A stretch of 64,000 bases of DNA from an uncultured Pseudomonadota bacterium (GCA_903921325.1 CAIXPL010000030.1:74032-138031), one strand, 5' to 3'. Counted from the first letter of the stretch, positions 16,050 to 24,866 are shown. Numbers and translations: made by a program. Notes: generated from the letters alone by a model not told the origin.

Positions 16050-16415
16050 TTACTGATTCAGCAACGGGATGGTCTTGTAGTCCGGGGTTTTTGCAATCGA
16101 TGACAGGTAAGCGTGGATATCAGCCAGATCCTGTTTCGGCAGAATCTTTTCCGAGTACGGCGGCATTGGCCCGTTCGAGTTGCGGATAAACGCTTCGAAG
16201 TACACGAGCGGCTTGGGGTCGGGCGCGAGTTTCAGCCCTGCGGCGCCGCCTTGGCCCTGGTATCCGTGGCACTGCCAACAGCCATTCCTGGCGAATGCCT
16301 CGCGCCCTTTTTCAGCCGATTGCGCGAATGCCGGGTTGCATAACAGCGCGGCACCGCCGGCAAGGAGCATGGAACCGAGCGCCGAGCGCAGGATGATTTG
16401 AGTCAGCTTGGTCAT
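16050..16415 (-). CDS. Monoheme c-type cytochrome
   Basis: A 121-residue periplasmic class I cytochrome c with a Sec signal peptide ending NPAFAQ. Heme attachment is C46-W-Q-C49-H50 and the likely sixth ligand is M84 in NGPMPPYSE. The GPMPPY loop resembles small cytochromes that accept electrons from periplasmic dehydrogenases. It starts 15 bp after the stop of the Tat-exported ThDP enzyme and is surely in the same operon, suggesting it is that enzyme's electron acceptor (inference). Confidence 0.88.
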   Translation of the reverse strand: MTKLTQIILRSALGSMLLAGGAALLCNPAFAQSAEKGREAFARNGCWQCHGYQGQGGAAGLKLAPDPKPLVYFEAFIRNSNGPMPPYSEKILPKQDLADIHAYLSSIAKTPDYKTIPLLNQ

Positions 16416-16430
16416 GATGCGGCTCCTGGG

Positions 16431-18428
16431 TTAGCGTGGTTGGGTCCAGACATTGAGAAGTGCCGGGTGGCCTGATTTCACCACCTCGATGGCCTCCTTC
16501 AATGCCGGTGCGAGTTGCGCAGGGTCTTTGATCGGACCCTTTGCCCACCAGCCCATCGACTTGGCCAGTTCGTGGTACTCGATGTCAGGATTCATGATCG
16601 AGGTGCCGATCGGGCCCGAATCACCCCCATTGTTCGAAGGCCGATCGCGGAAGTTGGCCAGACGCTGCACATGCATGACTTCCTGGTGATAAGCGCGGTT
16701 GTTATGCATCACCGACAGGAGCGGAATCTTGTGTTTGGCCGCTGTCCACAGCACGCCCGGGGCAAACATCAGATCGCCATCAGACTGGATGCTCACCGAG
16801 AAGCGGCCGAGATCGCGGTTGCCCAATGCGCCACCCACCGAGGCCGGCGCCCCGTAACCCACGCCATAGCCACCCGAGCGCCCGAGTGAGTGATGGTGCT
16901 TTTCCATCGCCCACAGTCGTTGCGGCCAGTTGCTCACATTACCCTCGGAGGCTACCAGCGACCAGTCCATGTGCTTGATCTGAGCATAGGTCTCCATGCA
17001 CAGCCTTGCAGTGCTGATCGGACTTGCGTCCCAGGCCAGCGCCGCCTCCTGGCGGGTGCGTGCCATGTATTCCGCGTAGGCCTTGCGCGCTGCCTCACCG
17101 CGCTTGACGATCGCGTCCTTGCGCGCGCTGTTGAGTGCGCTCTTTACTGCCTCGATCAACGCTGGAAGTGTTGCTTCGGCATCAGCAGCCATGTCCACAT
17201 CGACATACTGGAAGCGCTGGAACTGCTGGTAGTTGGCGCGTGTCGGGACAGTGGCCGCGCCAATGCTGATCAGGCGCACATCAGGTCGGGCCTTGCGATT
17301 GTTCTCCCCAATGCCGTGTTGCCCGTTGTCGGTGTAGGCATTGATCGTGGCCCAGAAGTCGGTCATCTCCAGCCCGAGAATCGCGTCAGCGGCATTGGTC
17401 ACCCCTGGCGGGCTGGTCAGATAGTGGGTGTTGGGGAAATTCATCCGGTTGCCCAGATCGACGACACGCGCCTGCAAGAGTTCGGCCAACTCCACCAGCA
17501 AGCCGATAGCGGCCGGCGTGCGTGCCGCGCGGTCAGCGACAATCACCGGATTATTGGCATCGACCAGAATCCGTGCAGCTTCTTTCACCGCGCCTGAGTC
17601 GCCTTGCGGGGGAGAGGTGGGAACATACTTGGGGATGTACAGCGCCTCTCCCGCATGGTGCGGCTTGATCGGCTCCTGTTGCAGGCCGGCATCGAGTGAA
17701 ATCGCCACCGGGCCATAGGGTGGTGTCATTGCAATCTTGTAGCCGCGCACGAAGGACTGGGCAAAATGCTGCAGCGAAGTCGGGGTGTCATCCCACTTGG
17801 TGAATTCACGCACGATGGCGTTGATGTCCTGTGCCGAGTGAATGGTGGGCACGCCTGGCGGGCGGGTAGCGGCATCGGCATCGTTGCCCCCCATGATGAT
17901 CATGGGCACGTGATCGCAGAAGGCGTTGTATACGCCCATGGTGGCGTGCATCAGGCCGACCGTGCCGTGGCACAGCGTAATGAGGGGTTTGCCGGTGGCC
18001 TTGAAGTAGCCATGTGCCATTCCGGCGGCTGACTCTTCGTGCATGCACGAGACATATTCCGGCATCGTGTTGCCGCCGTAGTTGATCAGCGACTCATGGA
18101 TGGCCCGAAAACTCGATGCACAGTTTGCTGGCAGGTACTTGATGCCCAGAGTCTTGATCACATCGACCATGAAATCCGAACCGGCGCGTCCACCGAGCCG
18201 TGGCAGTGGCGGAGGCGCCATCGTCTCGGCGGCGATGGTCTGTCCATTCGGCGGTAGTGCCGCTGGCGCGCGCTCGTGTTCAGCGTGGTTGTGCTCGCCT
18301 GCTGCCGGTGCGTCGGCTGCATTGCTGATGCGGGGCGTGATCGCCGATGCGGTGGCCGCGCCGGCCGCAATGACGCCGCCGAGAAACTGCCGGCGATTGG
18401 CCTTCGGGCTTTCATCTTTCGGTGACAT
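16431..18428 (-). CDS. Tat-exported thiamine-diphosphate enzyme (acetolactate synthase/2-oxoacid decarboxylase-like)
   Basis: A 665-residue ThDP-superfamily protein with a twin-arginine signal at its start (N11-R12-R13-Q14-F15-L16) and a His/Ala/Pro-rich linker (about 40-75). The PYR domain has the ThDP-activating glutamate E131 in CMHEESAAGMAHGYFKATG. A central domain (about 275-430) follows. The PP domain has a cofactor motif reading SDGD (549-552) followed after ~25 residues by N576-N577, so the usual first Gly of GDG is Ser. ThDP enzymes of this family are nearly always cytoplasmic; an exported one next to a cytochrome c suggests periplasmic oxidative decarboxylation of a 2-oxoacid or lyase chemistry feeding electrons to the respiratory chain. 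GGGAGA precedes the ATG at 18428. Reaction and substrate are unknown. Confidence 0.82.
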   Translation of the reverse strand: MSPKDESPKANRRQFLGGVIAAGAATASAITPRISNAADAPAAGEHNHAEHERAPAALPPNGQTIAAETMAPPPLPRLGGRAGSDFMVDVIKTLGIKYLPANCASSFRAIHESLINYGGNTMPEYVSCMHEESAAGMAHGYFKATGKPLITLCHGTVGLMHATMGVYNAFCDHVPMIIMGGNDADAATRPPGVPTIHSAQDINAIVREFTKWDDTPTSLQHFAQSFVRGYKIAMTPPYGPVAISLDAGLQQEPIKPHHAGEALYIPKYVPTSPPQGDSGAVKEAARILVDANNPVIVADRAARTPAAIGLLVELAELLQARVVDLGNRMNFPNTHYLTSPPGVTNAADAILGLEMTDFWATINAYTDNGQHGIGENNRKARPDVRLISIGAATVPTRANYQQFQRFQYVDVDMAADAEATLPALIEAVKSALNSARKDAIVKRGEAARKAYAEYMARTRQEAALAWDASPISTARLCMETYAQIKHMDWSLVASEGNVSNWPQRLWAMEKHHHSLGRSGGYGVGYGAPASVGGALGNRDLGRFSVSIQSDGDLMFAPGVLWTAAKHKIPLLSVMHNNRAYHQEVMHVQRLANFRDRPSNNGGDSGPIGTSIMNPDIEYHELAKSMGWWAKGPIKDPAQLAPALKEAIEVVKSGHPALLNVWTQPR

Positions 18429-18694
18429 GTCTCATTTCTCCCGGTTCTGGACTGACTGGAATACGCGCCCAATTTTTGAATGCGCTTTCTGCTAGGGCAC
18501 CCGCTTCAAGTGAATCAAAGCACAACCTGGATGCCCGCCTGGATGAGCTGACCGTGCATCATAAGTCGGCAATCCCAAAATGGCGAAATTTGCCGTGCGA
18601 CCGCAAGGTTGGCTGCGCACCCGAGCGCTTCTGTGGTGCGCCGGACATTCCTGCTAGCATCGGCGATCGAGATTGATCATTGGAGCAAGCTTCC

Positions 18695-19915
18695 ATGCCG
18701 CACGATGCTGACACCACACACTGGCATGAGCCGGCGGGCACCCGCAAGGCCGGGTTCGGTGCCTTTCGCAAGCAGCCGACCCCTTATGACGCGTTTATGG
18801 AATCCGAGGGTTTGCCGGTCTTTCGCGACATCGGCATCAGCAAGGTCCAGAACCTGCCGCTGGTACCCTGGAAGCGTACCGGCGGGCGTGGCCATTTCAT
18901 CCAGCTCTATGGCACCGAAACCAAATGGGGCTGCTATGTGGTTGAGGTGCCGGGCGCCGGCGCACTGAACCCTGAGCGTCACATGTACGAGGAAATATTC
19001 CTGGTGATCGAAGGGCGCGGCACGACCGAAGTGTGGAACGAAGGTGACGCCAAACCTCATGTCTTCGAGTGGCAGAAGGGCTCGATGTTCTCGATTCCGA
19101 TGAACGCGTGGCACCGGCTGGTGAATGCCTCGTCGAGCGGCGCCTTGCTGCTGGCCGGTACGACCGCACCCAACGTCCTCAATATGCTCAATAACGTCGA
19201 CGCGGTTTTCAACAACCCATTTGTGTTTCGTGACCGCTTCAATGGTGCCGAGGATTTCTTCAAGGCACGCGATGACATTGAGCCCGATCCGGTACGTGGC
19301 CTCGCCATGCGGCGGACCAATTTCATACCTGATGTGGTCAATTGCGATCTGCCGCTTGATAACCGCCGCTCGGTGGGCTATCGCCGGGTCGAACCGTTCA
19401 TGACCAACAACTGCTTTTACTTCTGGATTGGCGAGCACCAGAACGGCCGCTACTCCAAGGGCCATGCGCACACCTCGGCCGCCGTGCTGATTTGCCTGAA
19501 GGGCAAGGGCTATACGTACTCGTGGCCCGAGCGCCTTGGCGTGGCGCCCTGGCGTGATGGCAAGACCGATGAAATCCGGCGTCTGGACTACGAGCCGGTG
19601 GGCATGGTGAGCGCAGCCCCCGGCGGCGCGCGCTGGTATCACCAGCATTTCTCGGTATCGAAGGACCCCTTCCGCCTGACCGCCTGGTTCGGCCCGCACA
19701 ATCCGGGGCGCGATCCGGGTGCGCCGGGGCAGAAGCACACCGACTACACTGCCATCGATCTACCCGATGGGGGCACGGCAATCCCCTACTGGATGGAAGA
19801 CCCCTATTTGCGCGAGGAGTACGAAGCCACCCTCAAGGGCAACGGGGTCGAGTGCCGCATGGACCCGGCCTGGTACGAGAAGCCCGACGCCGCAGGTGGC
19901 AGAAACGTCGTCTGA
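18695..19915 (+). CDS. Two-domain cupin protein (gentisate-dioxygenase-like fold)
   Basis: A 406-residue cytoplasmic bicupin. The first cupin is near residues 75-165 (GCYVVEVPGAGALNPERHMY, EEIFLVIEGRGTTEVW, WQKGSMFSIPMNAWHRLVN); the second is near 245-345 (FWIGEHQNGRYSKGHAHTSA, VLICLKGKGYTYSWP, GARWYHQHFSVSKDPFRL). Both halves retain histidines that could bind metal (RHMYEE, AWHR; GHAH, YHQH). Such proteins include gentisate- or salicylate-type dioxygenases, but ring-cleavage signatures are not decisive here. ATG 18695 has GGAGC 8 nt upstream. The eutA-like gene starts 3 bp after its stop, so a joint function is likely, perhaps repair or processing for a radical or B12 enzyme encoded elsewhere. 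Confidence 0.75.
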   Translation: MPHDADTTHWHEPAGTRKAGFGAFRKQPTPYDAFMESEGLPVFRDIGISKVQNLPLVPWKRTGGRGHFIQLYGTETKWGCYVVEVPGAGALNPERHMYEEIFLVIEGRGTTEVWNEGDAKPHVFEWQKGSMFSIPMNAWHRLVNASSSGALLLAGTTAPNVLNMLNNVDAVFNNPFVFRDRFNGAEDFFKARDDIEPDPVRGLAMRRTNFIPDVVNCDLPLDNRRSVGYRRVEPFMTNNCFYFWIGEHQNGRYSKGHAHTSAAVLICLKGKGYTYSWPERLGVAPWRDGKTDEIRRLDYEPVGMVSAAPGGARWYHQHFSVSKDPFRLTAWFGPHNPGRDPGAPGQKHTDYTAIDLPDGGTAIPYWMEDPYLREEYEATLKGNGVECRMDPAWYEKPDAAGGRNVV

Positions 19916-19918
19916 TCA

Positions 19919-21451
19919 ATGAGCATTGAATCGACAGACGGCAGTGCGGGCGGCCGCATCTATTTTTCCAATGTTCGCCGCAGCCTTGAGACAGAAGACG
20001 AAGTGCGGCTGCACAGTGTCGGGGTCGATATTGGCTCGTCGACCTCGCATCTGGTGTTCTCGCGCATTGTGCTGGAGCGCACCGATACGCGCTATCTGGT
20101 CGCCGAGCGGATCATCCTGCATGAATCGCAGGTGATGCTCACTCCGTACACCGATGCGGGATTGATCGATGCACAGGCGCTGGGTGAATTCATCCGCGAG
20201 CAATATGCGCTTGCTGGCATGTCACCCGATACGATCGACACCGGCGCCCTGATTCTCACTGGCGTGGCGGTGCGCCGTGACAACGCGCGCTCGATCGGCG
20301 AGCTGTTTGCGCAGCAAACAGGACAACTCGTGGCGTTGAGTGCCGGCGATGCGCTGGAGGCGACTCTGGCGGGCTTTGGCTCAGGTGCGGTAGCGCGCTC
20401 GCTGCGGGAAGGTTGTCGGGTGATGAATATCGATGTGGGTGGTGGCACGTCGAAAGTGGCGGTGTGCCTGTCCGGGCAGATCGAGGAGATAACGGCAATC
20501 GATATTGGCGCGCGCATCCTGCGCATGGACGCGCGTGGCGCGCTGGTCGGCATTGAACCGGCCGGGATGCGCTTTGCAAGCGAAGTCGGTCTGCCCCTTG
20601 AAATGGGTGCGGTGCCCGACGCCGCATTATTGCAGTGCATGGTCGCGCGCATGGCCGATCGGCTGTTTGAGGCGATCAGTGCGACGGCACTGAGCGAGGC
20701 GACACAGTCTTTGTTGCGCATCGACCCGCTGGGTAATCAAGCACGGCCGGATGTGATCACACTCTCTGGTGGTGTGTCGGAATATGCCTATGAGCGCCAG
20801 ACCCGCCAGTTCGGTGATCTGGGGCTGCCCCTGGCGCAAGAACTGATGGCACGGCTGCGAGCCTGGGGGCCACGCATCGAGCAACCGGTCGAAGGGATAC
20901 GTGCCACCGTGGTCGGTGCCTCGCAATATACGGTGCAGGTGAGCGGCAGCACGGTATATGTCCAGCCCGCGCAGGCGCTACCAGTGCGCAACGCCGCGGT
21001 GGCGCGGCTTGATATGGATATGAGTGCTCCGACATTGCAAGCCGAGCACATCGCGGCGCGCGTGCGCGCAAGCCTGCGCCGACTCGATCTGCATGAGGGC
21101 GATCGCGCGGTGGCCCTGGGCTACGACCTGGCTGGGTCTGCGACCTTTGCCCGACTGGATGCGTTCTGCCGCGGCGTACTCGATGGCATGCAGACGGTGA
21201 TCGCAGCGGGCCATCCCCTCATTCTTGTGGGGGAGAGCGATCTGGGTGGATTGATCGGCATTCACTGCCGTGAGGAACGCCATCATCCGGGGGCGATCGT
21301 ATCGATCGATGGCATCAGTCTCGGTGACCTGGATTTCATCGACATCGGTGCTCTGCTCGACACGGCAGGGGCGGTGCCGGTGGTGATCAAATCGCTGGTG
21401 TTTCCGGGTAATGGTGCACTTGGCCGTGATTCGAGCTCGCGCCCTCAATGA
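19919..21451 (+). CDS. eutA: Ethanolamine ammonia-lyase reactivating factor EutA-like
   Basis: A 510-residue ASKHA-fold protein of the EutA family. Signatures: VGVDIGSSTSHLVFSRIVLE near the start (phosphate-1 loop), ILTGVAVRRDNARSIGE, MNIDVGGGTSKVAVC (phosphate-2), DVITLSGGVSEYAY (adenosine), and VPVVIKSLVFPGNGA at the end. EutA uses ATP to swap damaged cobalamin out of ethanolamine ammonia-lyase. No eutB, eutC or other eut gene is in the window; the only partner is the bicupin 3 bp upstream. It may serve an EutBC elsewhere or have been recruited to another B12 or radical enzyme. The start is ATG 19919. Confidence 0.85.
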   Translation: MSIESTDGSAGGRIYFSNVRRSLETEDEVRLHSVGVDIGSSTSHLVFSRIVLERTDTRYLVAERIILHESQVMLTPYTDAGLIDAQALGEFIREQYALAGMSPDTIDTGALILTGVAVRRDNARSIGELFAQQTGQLVALSAGDALEATLAGFGSGAVARSLREGCRVMNIDVGGGTSKVAVCLSGQIEEITAIDIGARILRMDARGALVGIEPAGMRFASEVGLPLEMGAVPDAALLQCMVARMADRLFEAISATALSEATQSLLRIDPLGNQARPDVITLSGGVSEYAYERQTRQFGDLGLPLAQELMARLRAWGPRIEQPVEGIRATVVGASQYTVQVSGSTVYVQPAQALPVRNAAVARLDMDMSAPTLQAEHIAARVRASLRRLDLHEGDRAVALGYDLAGSATFARLDAFCRGVLDGMQTVIAAGHPLILVGESDLGGLIGIHCREERHHPGAIVSIDGISLGDLDFIDIGALLDTAGAVPVVIKSLVFPGNGALGRDSSSRPQ

Positions 21452-21538
21452 GCGCCCCTGTGATGACCCCAAACCGCAGGTTTCCATAACAGTGCACGGC
21501 TCCGGCAACAGGTATCGCAGGCGTCCCTGGTCAGGGGC

Positions 21539-22519
21539 TTAGTCAGCACCCAGGCGCATCGAGCGCACGATGGGGGTCCAGCGTGCCGACTCGGTCCGCA
21601 CAAAATCAGTGAGCCCGACCGGCTTCAATGGTGCCGGGTCGATGCCGTCGCGGCGCAAGCGCTCGACGACATCGGGCTGACGCAGGATGCGCACGACCTC
21701 GGCATTCAGCCGCTCGACGATCTCGCGTGGCAACCGCGCCGGTCCGGCCAAAGAAAACCATAGGGTGCTGGTGAGCTCGCTATAGCCTTCTTCAGCGAAT
21801 GTGGGCACGCCCGGGAAGTCATTCAAACGCTGAGTCGATGAGACGGCAATCGCGCGTATCACGCCAGCGCGAATCTGTTCGGACAGCCCGGTCAGTGTCG
21901 TGCAGGCGGCGCCCAGATGATTGCCGAGCAGATCGGCAGTGACCTGCCCGGCGCCCTTATACGGAATATGGGTCACCTTGATCGAAGCGCGCGCGGCAAA
22001 TCGCTCAAACAGCAACTGCGATTGCGAGCCGACCCCTGGTGAGCCGTATTCCAGTCGTGCCGGTTGCGCCCGTGCATAGCTGATGAATCCGTCCAGATCA
22101 CGAATCGGCGATTCGTTCGGCACCACCAGTACGGCCGGTGGCCCGCCCAGCAGGGCGATATGGGTAAAGTCGCGCAGTGCGTCATAGGGCGGCGTTGGAC
22201 TGAGCCCGGTGGCAATCACCAGCGGCCCCAGTCCCGTCGCGAGCAAGGTGTAGCCATCGGGTGCTGCACGCACGCCAATTTGCGCGCCGAGCACGCCACC
22301 GGCGCCTGGCCGATTGTCGATCAGCAATGGTTGGTGCAACGACTCGCCCAGCTTGTCCGCGACGAGGCGCGCCAGGGTGTCGGTAGTGCCACCCGGTGAG
22401 AACGATACGATCAAGCGGATCGGGTGGGCAGGCCAGGCTTCGGCTGCGACGGTGGCCGCAGGAGGCAGTCCGATAAAGGCAGCAGCAATCAGTATCCACC
22501 ACGCGCGTACCCGCCGCAT
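21539..22519 (-). CDS. Bug/TctC-family tripartite tricarboxylate-type binding protein
   Basis: A 326-residue periplasmic binding protein with a signal peptide (MRRVRAWW to VAAEAWP). Family marks: HPIRLIVSFSPGGTTDTLAR, PLLIDNRPGAGGVLGAQ, RAAPDGYTLLATG, VTHIPYKGAG, and a C-terminal PAPLKPVGLTDF segment. In-frame starts exist at 22576 (GTG) and 22573 (ATG), but the signal peptide favours ATG 22519. No TctA/TctB genes are present, as usual for the expanded Bug family of Burkholderiales. It converges on eutA and diverges from the sugar-dehydrogenase-like gene. Ligand unknown, probably a carboxylate. Confidence 0.87.
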   Translation of the reverse strand: MRRVRAWWILIAAAFIGLPPAATVAAEAWPAHPIRLIVSFSPGGTTDTLARLVADKLGESLHQPLLIDNRPGAGGVLGAQIGVRAAPDGYTLLATGLGPLVIATGLSPTPPYDALRDFTHIALLGGPPAVLVVPNESPIRDLDGFISYARAQPARLEYGSPGVGSQSQLLFERFAARASIKVTHIPYKGAGQVTADLLGNHLGAACTTLTGLSEQIRAGVIRAIAVSSTQRLNDFPGVPTFAEEGYSELTSTLWFSLAGPARLPREIVERLNAEVVRILRQPDVVERLRRDGIDPAPLKPVGLTDFVRTESARWTPIVRSMRLGAD

Positions 22520-22733
22520 GGTGCGCGGTATTCCTGTCTCCTGCGCCGGGCGGCGCGCTATGTGCAAGGTCATCACGATTGCAACGGGTGGAATGGCGGA
22601 TTCTGACGCGTGATATCGCGTGGTATCTTAGTGCGCAATTTGAACAAACGATTGTCCGAAGCGCCCGGCGCGCACATTGCACCACACCGGGCCGTTTGAC
22701 AATATGACTCATAATGACTCAGGGGACTCACCG

Positions 22734-23999
22734 ATGAAACGTATCGGCTCGCACCATGGAACTGCCCTTATGGCGGCGATTGGCCTGTTTACCGCTTTCA
22801 ACCTTTCCGCGCAGACTGCGCCCAGTGCGCCGCCTGGCTTTAGCGCCATGGATTTGTCGCGCCCCGAGGCAAGCAATCAGTCGCTCCAGCTGGCGCCGAT
22901 TCCGGTCCCGCCACTGGTGACCCCGCCTGAGAAAATTCCCGTGTCGCGCATTACTTTGCCGCAGGGTTTTCGGGCCGAGATCTGGTCCTGGGGCCATCCG
23001 GGTGCCCGCACCATGGTGATGGGTGACCGCGGGACGATGTTCATGGGCACGCGCGGCATCGGCCGCGTTTATGCGATTACCGGCACCACCGGCAAGCGCC
23101 AGGTGCGCACGATCGCGAGCGGCCTGAATCAACCCAATGGCCTTGCGTTCAAGGACGGGTCGCTTTATGTCTTCGCGATCAATCGAGTGTTTCGCTATGA
23201 CGGCATCGAGGACAAGCTCGACAATCCCGGGCAACCGGTTGATCTGACAGCGCAGTTCAACCTGCCCACCGAAGTGCATCACAACTGGAAGTACGTGGCG
23301 TTCGGTCCCGATGGAAAGCTGTATGTTCAGATCGGCGCAAACTGCAATATCTGCGAATTCAATCCTGGCATTCATGGCCAGATCCGTCGTTACAACGCCG
23401 ATGGCAGCGGGATGGAAATCGTTGCGCGTGGTGTGCGTGACACCCAGGGATTCGACTGGCATCCGGCGACCGGCGAGTTGTGGTTTACCGATAATGGACG
23501 CGACTGGGCTGGCAATGACGGGTTTGAAGATGAAGTGAACCGCATCCCTAAAGGCATGGAAGGGGCAAATTTTGGATTTCCCTATTGCCACGCCAATGGG
23601 CAACCCGATCCTGACCTGAAGCGCCCGAATCCCTGTGCCGGAGTCATTATGCCGGCCGCTCTTAACGGGGCGCACACCGCGGGCCTGGGGTTGCGCTTCT
23701 ATACCGGCGCGATGTTTCCGACGAGCTATCGCAACGTGGCGTTCATCGCTCGCCATGGCTCCTGGAATCGTGAAAAGAAGTCAGGCTATGACGTCGTGAT
23801 CGCCCGTCCGCTGCCCGATGGCACTGCGCGGATGGAGCCGTTCCTCGGTGGTCTGATGGACAACACCAAGAATGAGTTCTACGGTCGACCCGCGCATGTC
23901 TTCCAACTGCAGGATGGCTCGATTCTGGTGTCCGATGAGCAGAACGGTGCGGTGTACCGGATCAGCTATGACGCCGAACTGCATGCGAGTGCTCGATAA
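22734..23999 (+). CDS. Periplasmic PQQ-dependent sugar dehydrogenase-like (sorbosone dehydrogenase) protein
   Basis: A 421-residue six-bladed propeller of the GSDH family. A signal peptide (about 1-26) ends NLSAQ. Blade motifs include FRAEIWSWGHPGARTMVMGD, ITGTTGKRQVRTIASGLNQP NGLAF in two parts, VHHNWKYVAFGPDGKLYVQI, DTQGFDWHPATGELWFTDNG, VNRIPKGMEGANFGFPYCHA, FIARHGSWNREKKSGYDV, and GSILVSDEQNGAVYRI. It has the conserved Trp, His and Arg pattern of soluble PQQ aldose/sorbosone dehydrogenases. ATG 22734 follows AGGGGA at 22720-22725. The diheme cytochrome c starts 25 bp after its stop, the expected electron acceptor. No PQQ biosynthesis genes are in the window. Confidence 0.87.
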   Translation: MKRIGSHHGTALMAAIGLFTAFNLSAQTAPSAPPGFSAMDLSRPEASNQSLQLAPIPVPPLVTPPEKIPVSRITLPQGFRAEIWSWGHPGARTMVMGDRGTMFMGTRGIGRVYAITGTTGKRQVRTIASGLNQPNGLAFKDGSLYVFAINRVFRYDGIEDKLDNPGQPVDLTAQFNLPTEVHHNWKYVAFGPDGKLYVQIGANCNICEFNPGIHGQIRRYNADGSGMEIVARGVRDTQGFDWHPATGELWFTDNGRDWAGNDGFEDEVNRIPKGMEGANFGFPYCHANGQPDPDLKRPNPCAGVIMPAALNGAHTAGLGLRFYTGAMFPTSYRNVAFIARHGSWNREKKSGYDVVIARPLPDGTARMEPFLGGLMDNTKNEFYGRPAHVFQLQDGSILVSDEQNGAVYRISYDAELHASAR

Positions 24000-24024
24000 T
24001 TCTGCTGGATGGGCATAGCATCGC

Positions 24025-24720
24025 ATGCTGATTGACTGCCGGCGGAATGCGTTGGGCTACAGGACGGCATTTGCGCTCCGCGCCAGTCGGATCGCAAGAG
24101 CGATCCGGTTGGTTGAACGACGCAGCGGCGGGGGGCTGCGTGCGGCGCTGCGTGCGGCGCTTTGCACCGTCGTGCTGGGTGCCGCCCTGCAGGCGAACGC
24201 GGCCGACATGACTGCAATCAGCGCACCGTGCCAGGGGTGTCATGGCGAGCAAGGACATTCGGTGATTGCCAATATCCCTTCGCTTGCCGGGCAGCCCGAA
24301 TTCTTCATCATGAACCAACTGTTTTTGATGAGGGAAGGAGTGCGGCGAGTCGAACCGATGAAGGCACTGGTGGCGGGCCTGAGCGACGATGATTTGCAGG
24401 CGCTCGCAAAATACTTTTCGAGCGTGCCGCCCAAACCCAGTGATGAAGTAATTGACCCTGAATTGGCCAAGCGGGGTGCGGCTCTGGCTAACCGTGCCCG
24501 CTGCGCATCCTGTCACTTACCGTCGCTGGCCGGACAGGAGCAAATGCCCCGCCTCGCGGGCCAGCGCATTGACTACCTGCGCCATGCACTGACAGATTTG
24601 CGTGACAGCCAACGCCCGGGCGCGGACAGCAACATGATCGCGGCGATTGGCGCTGCCAGCGACGCCGACATCGACGCGCTGGCGCACTATGCGGCTTCGG
24701 TGTTCGCGGCGACGCACTAG
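24025..24720 (+). CDS. Diheme c-type cytochrome
   Basis: A 231-residue periplasmic cytochrome c4/c553-like protein with two heme sites, CQGCH (about residue 69) and CASCH (about 159), each followed by an IPSLAGQ/LPSLAGQ-type segment. The signal sequence is long and Arg/Ala-rich; the hydrophobic core ends LGAALQANA. The start at ATG 24025 gives an extended N-terminus, so a later start is possible. It is in operon with the PQQ-type dehydrogenase and likely passes its electrons to a terminal oxidase. The stop is directly followed by a tandem repeat. Confidence 0.87.
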   Translation: MLIDCRRNALGYRTAFALRASRIARAIRLVERRSGGGLRAALRAALCTVVLGAALQANAADMTAISAPCQGCHGEQGHSVIANIPSLAGQPEFFIMNQLFLMREGVRRVEPMKALVAGLSDDDLQALAKYFSSVPPKPSDEVIDPELAKRGAALANRARCASCHLPSLAGQEQMPRLAGQRIDYLRHALTDLRDSQRPGADSNMIAAIGAASDADIDALAHYAASVFAATH

Positions 24721-24815
24721 CTTCGTGTCGATGCACCAGTTGCGTGTAGATGCACCAGTTGCGTGTAGATGCACCAGTTGCGTGTCGATGCACGAGCTTC
24801 GTGTGGATGCACGAG
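24721..24815. repeat. Five-unit 19-bp tandem repeat
   Basis: Five head-to-tail 19-bp units starting at 24721, 24740, 24759, 24778 and 24797. Units 2 and 3 are identical (TTGCGTGTAGATGCACCAG); the others differ at 1-4 positions. There are no spacers, so this is not a CRISPR array. It begins on the base after the cytochrome c stop and ends about 50 bp before the convergent korB stop. Confidence 0.9.
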
Positions 24816-24866
24816 CACTGTGTGTTGCCGTTGGCGCTGCGCCCGAAATGAAAGTCCTGCCGCCCG

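Noticed and set aside
16431-18428. Ordinary acetolactate synthase large subunit
   Set aside because: Twin-arginine signal, cytochrome partner, no small subunit (ilvH) and no ilvC nearby.
24721-24815. CRISPR array
   Set aside because: Units are 19 bp, directly adjacent with no spacers, and no cas genes are present.
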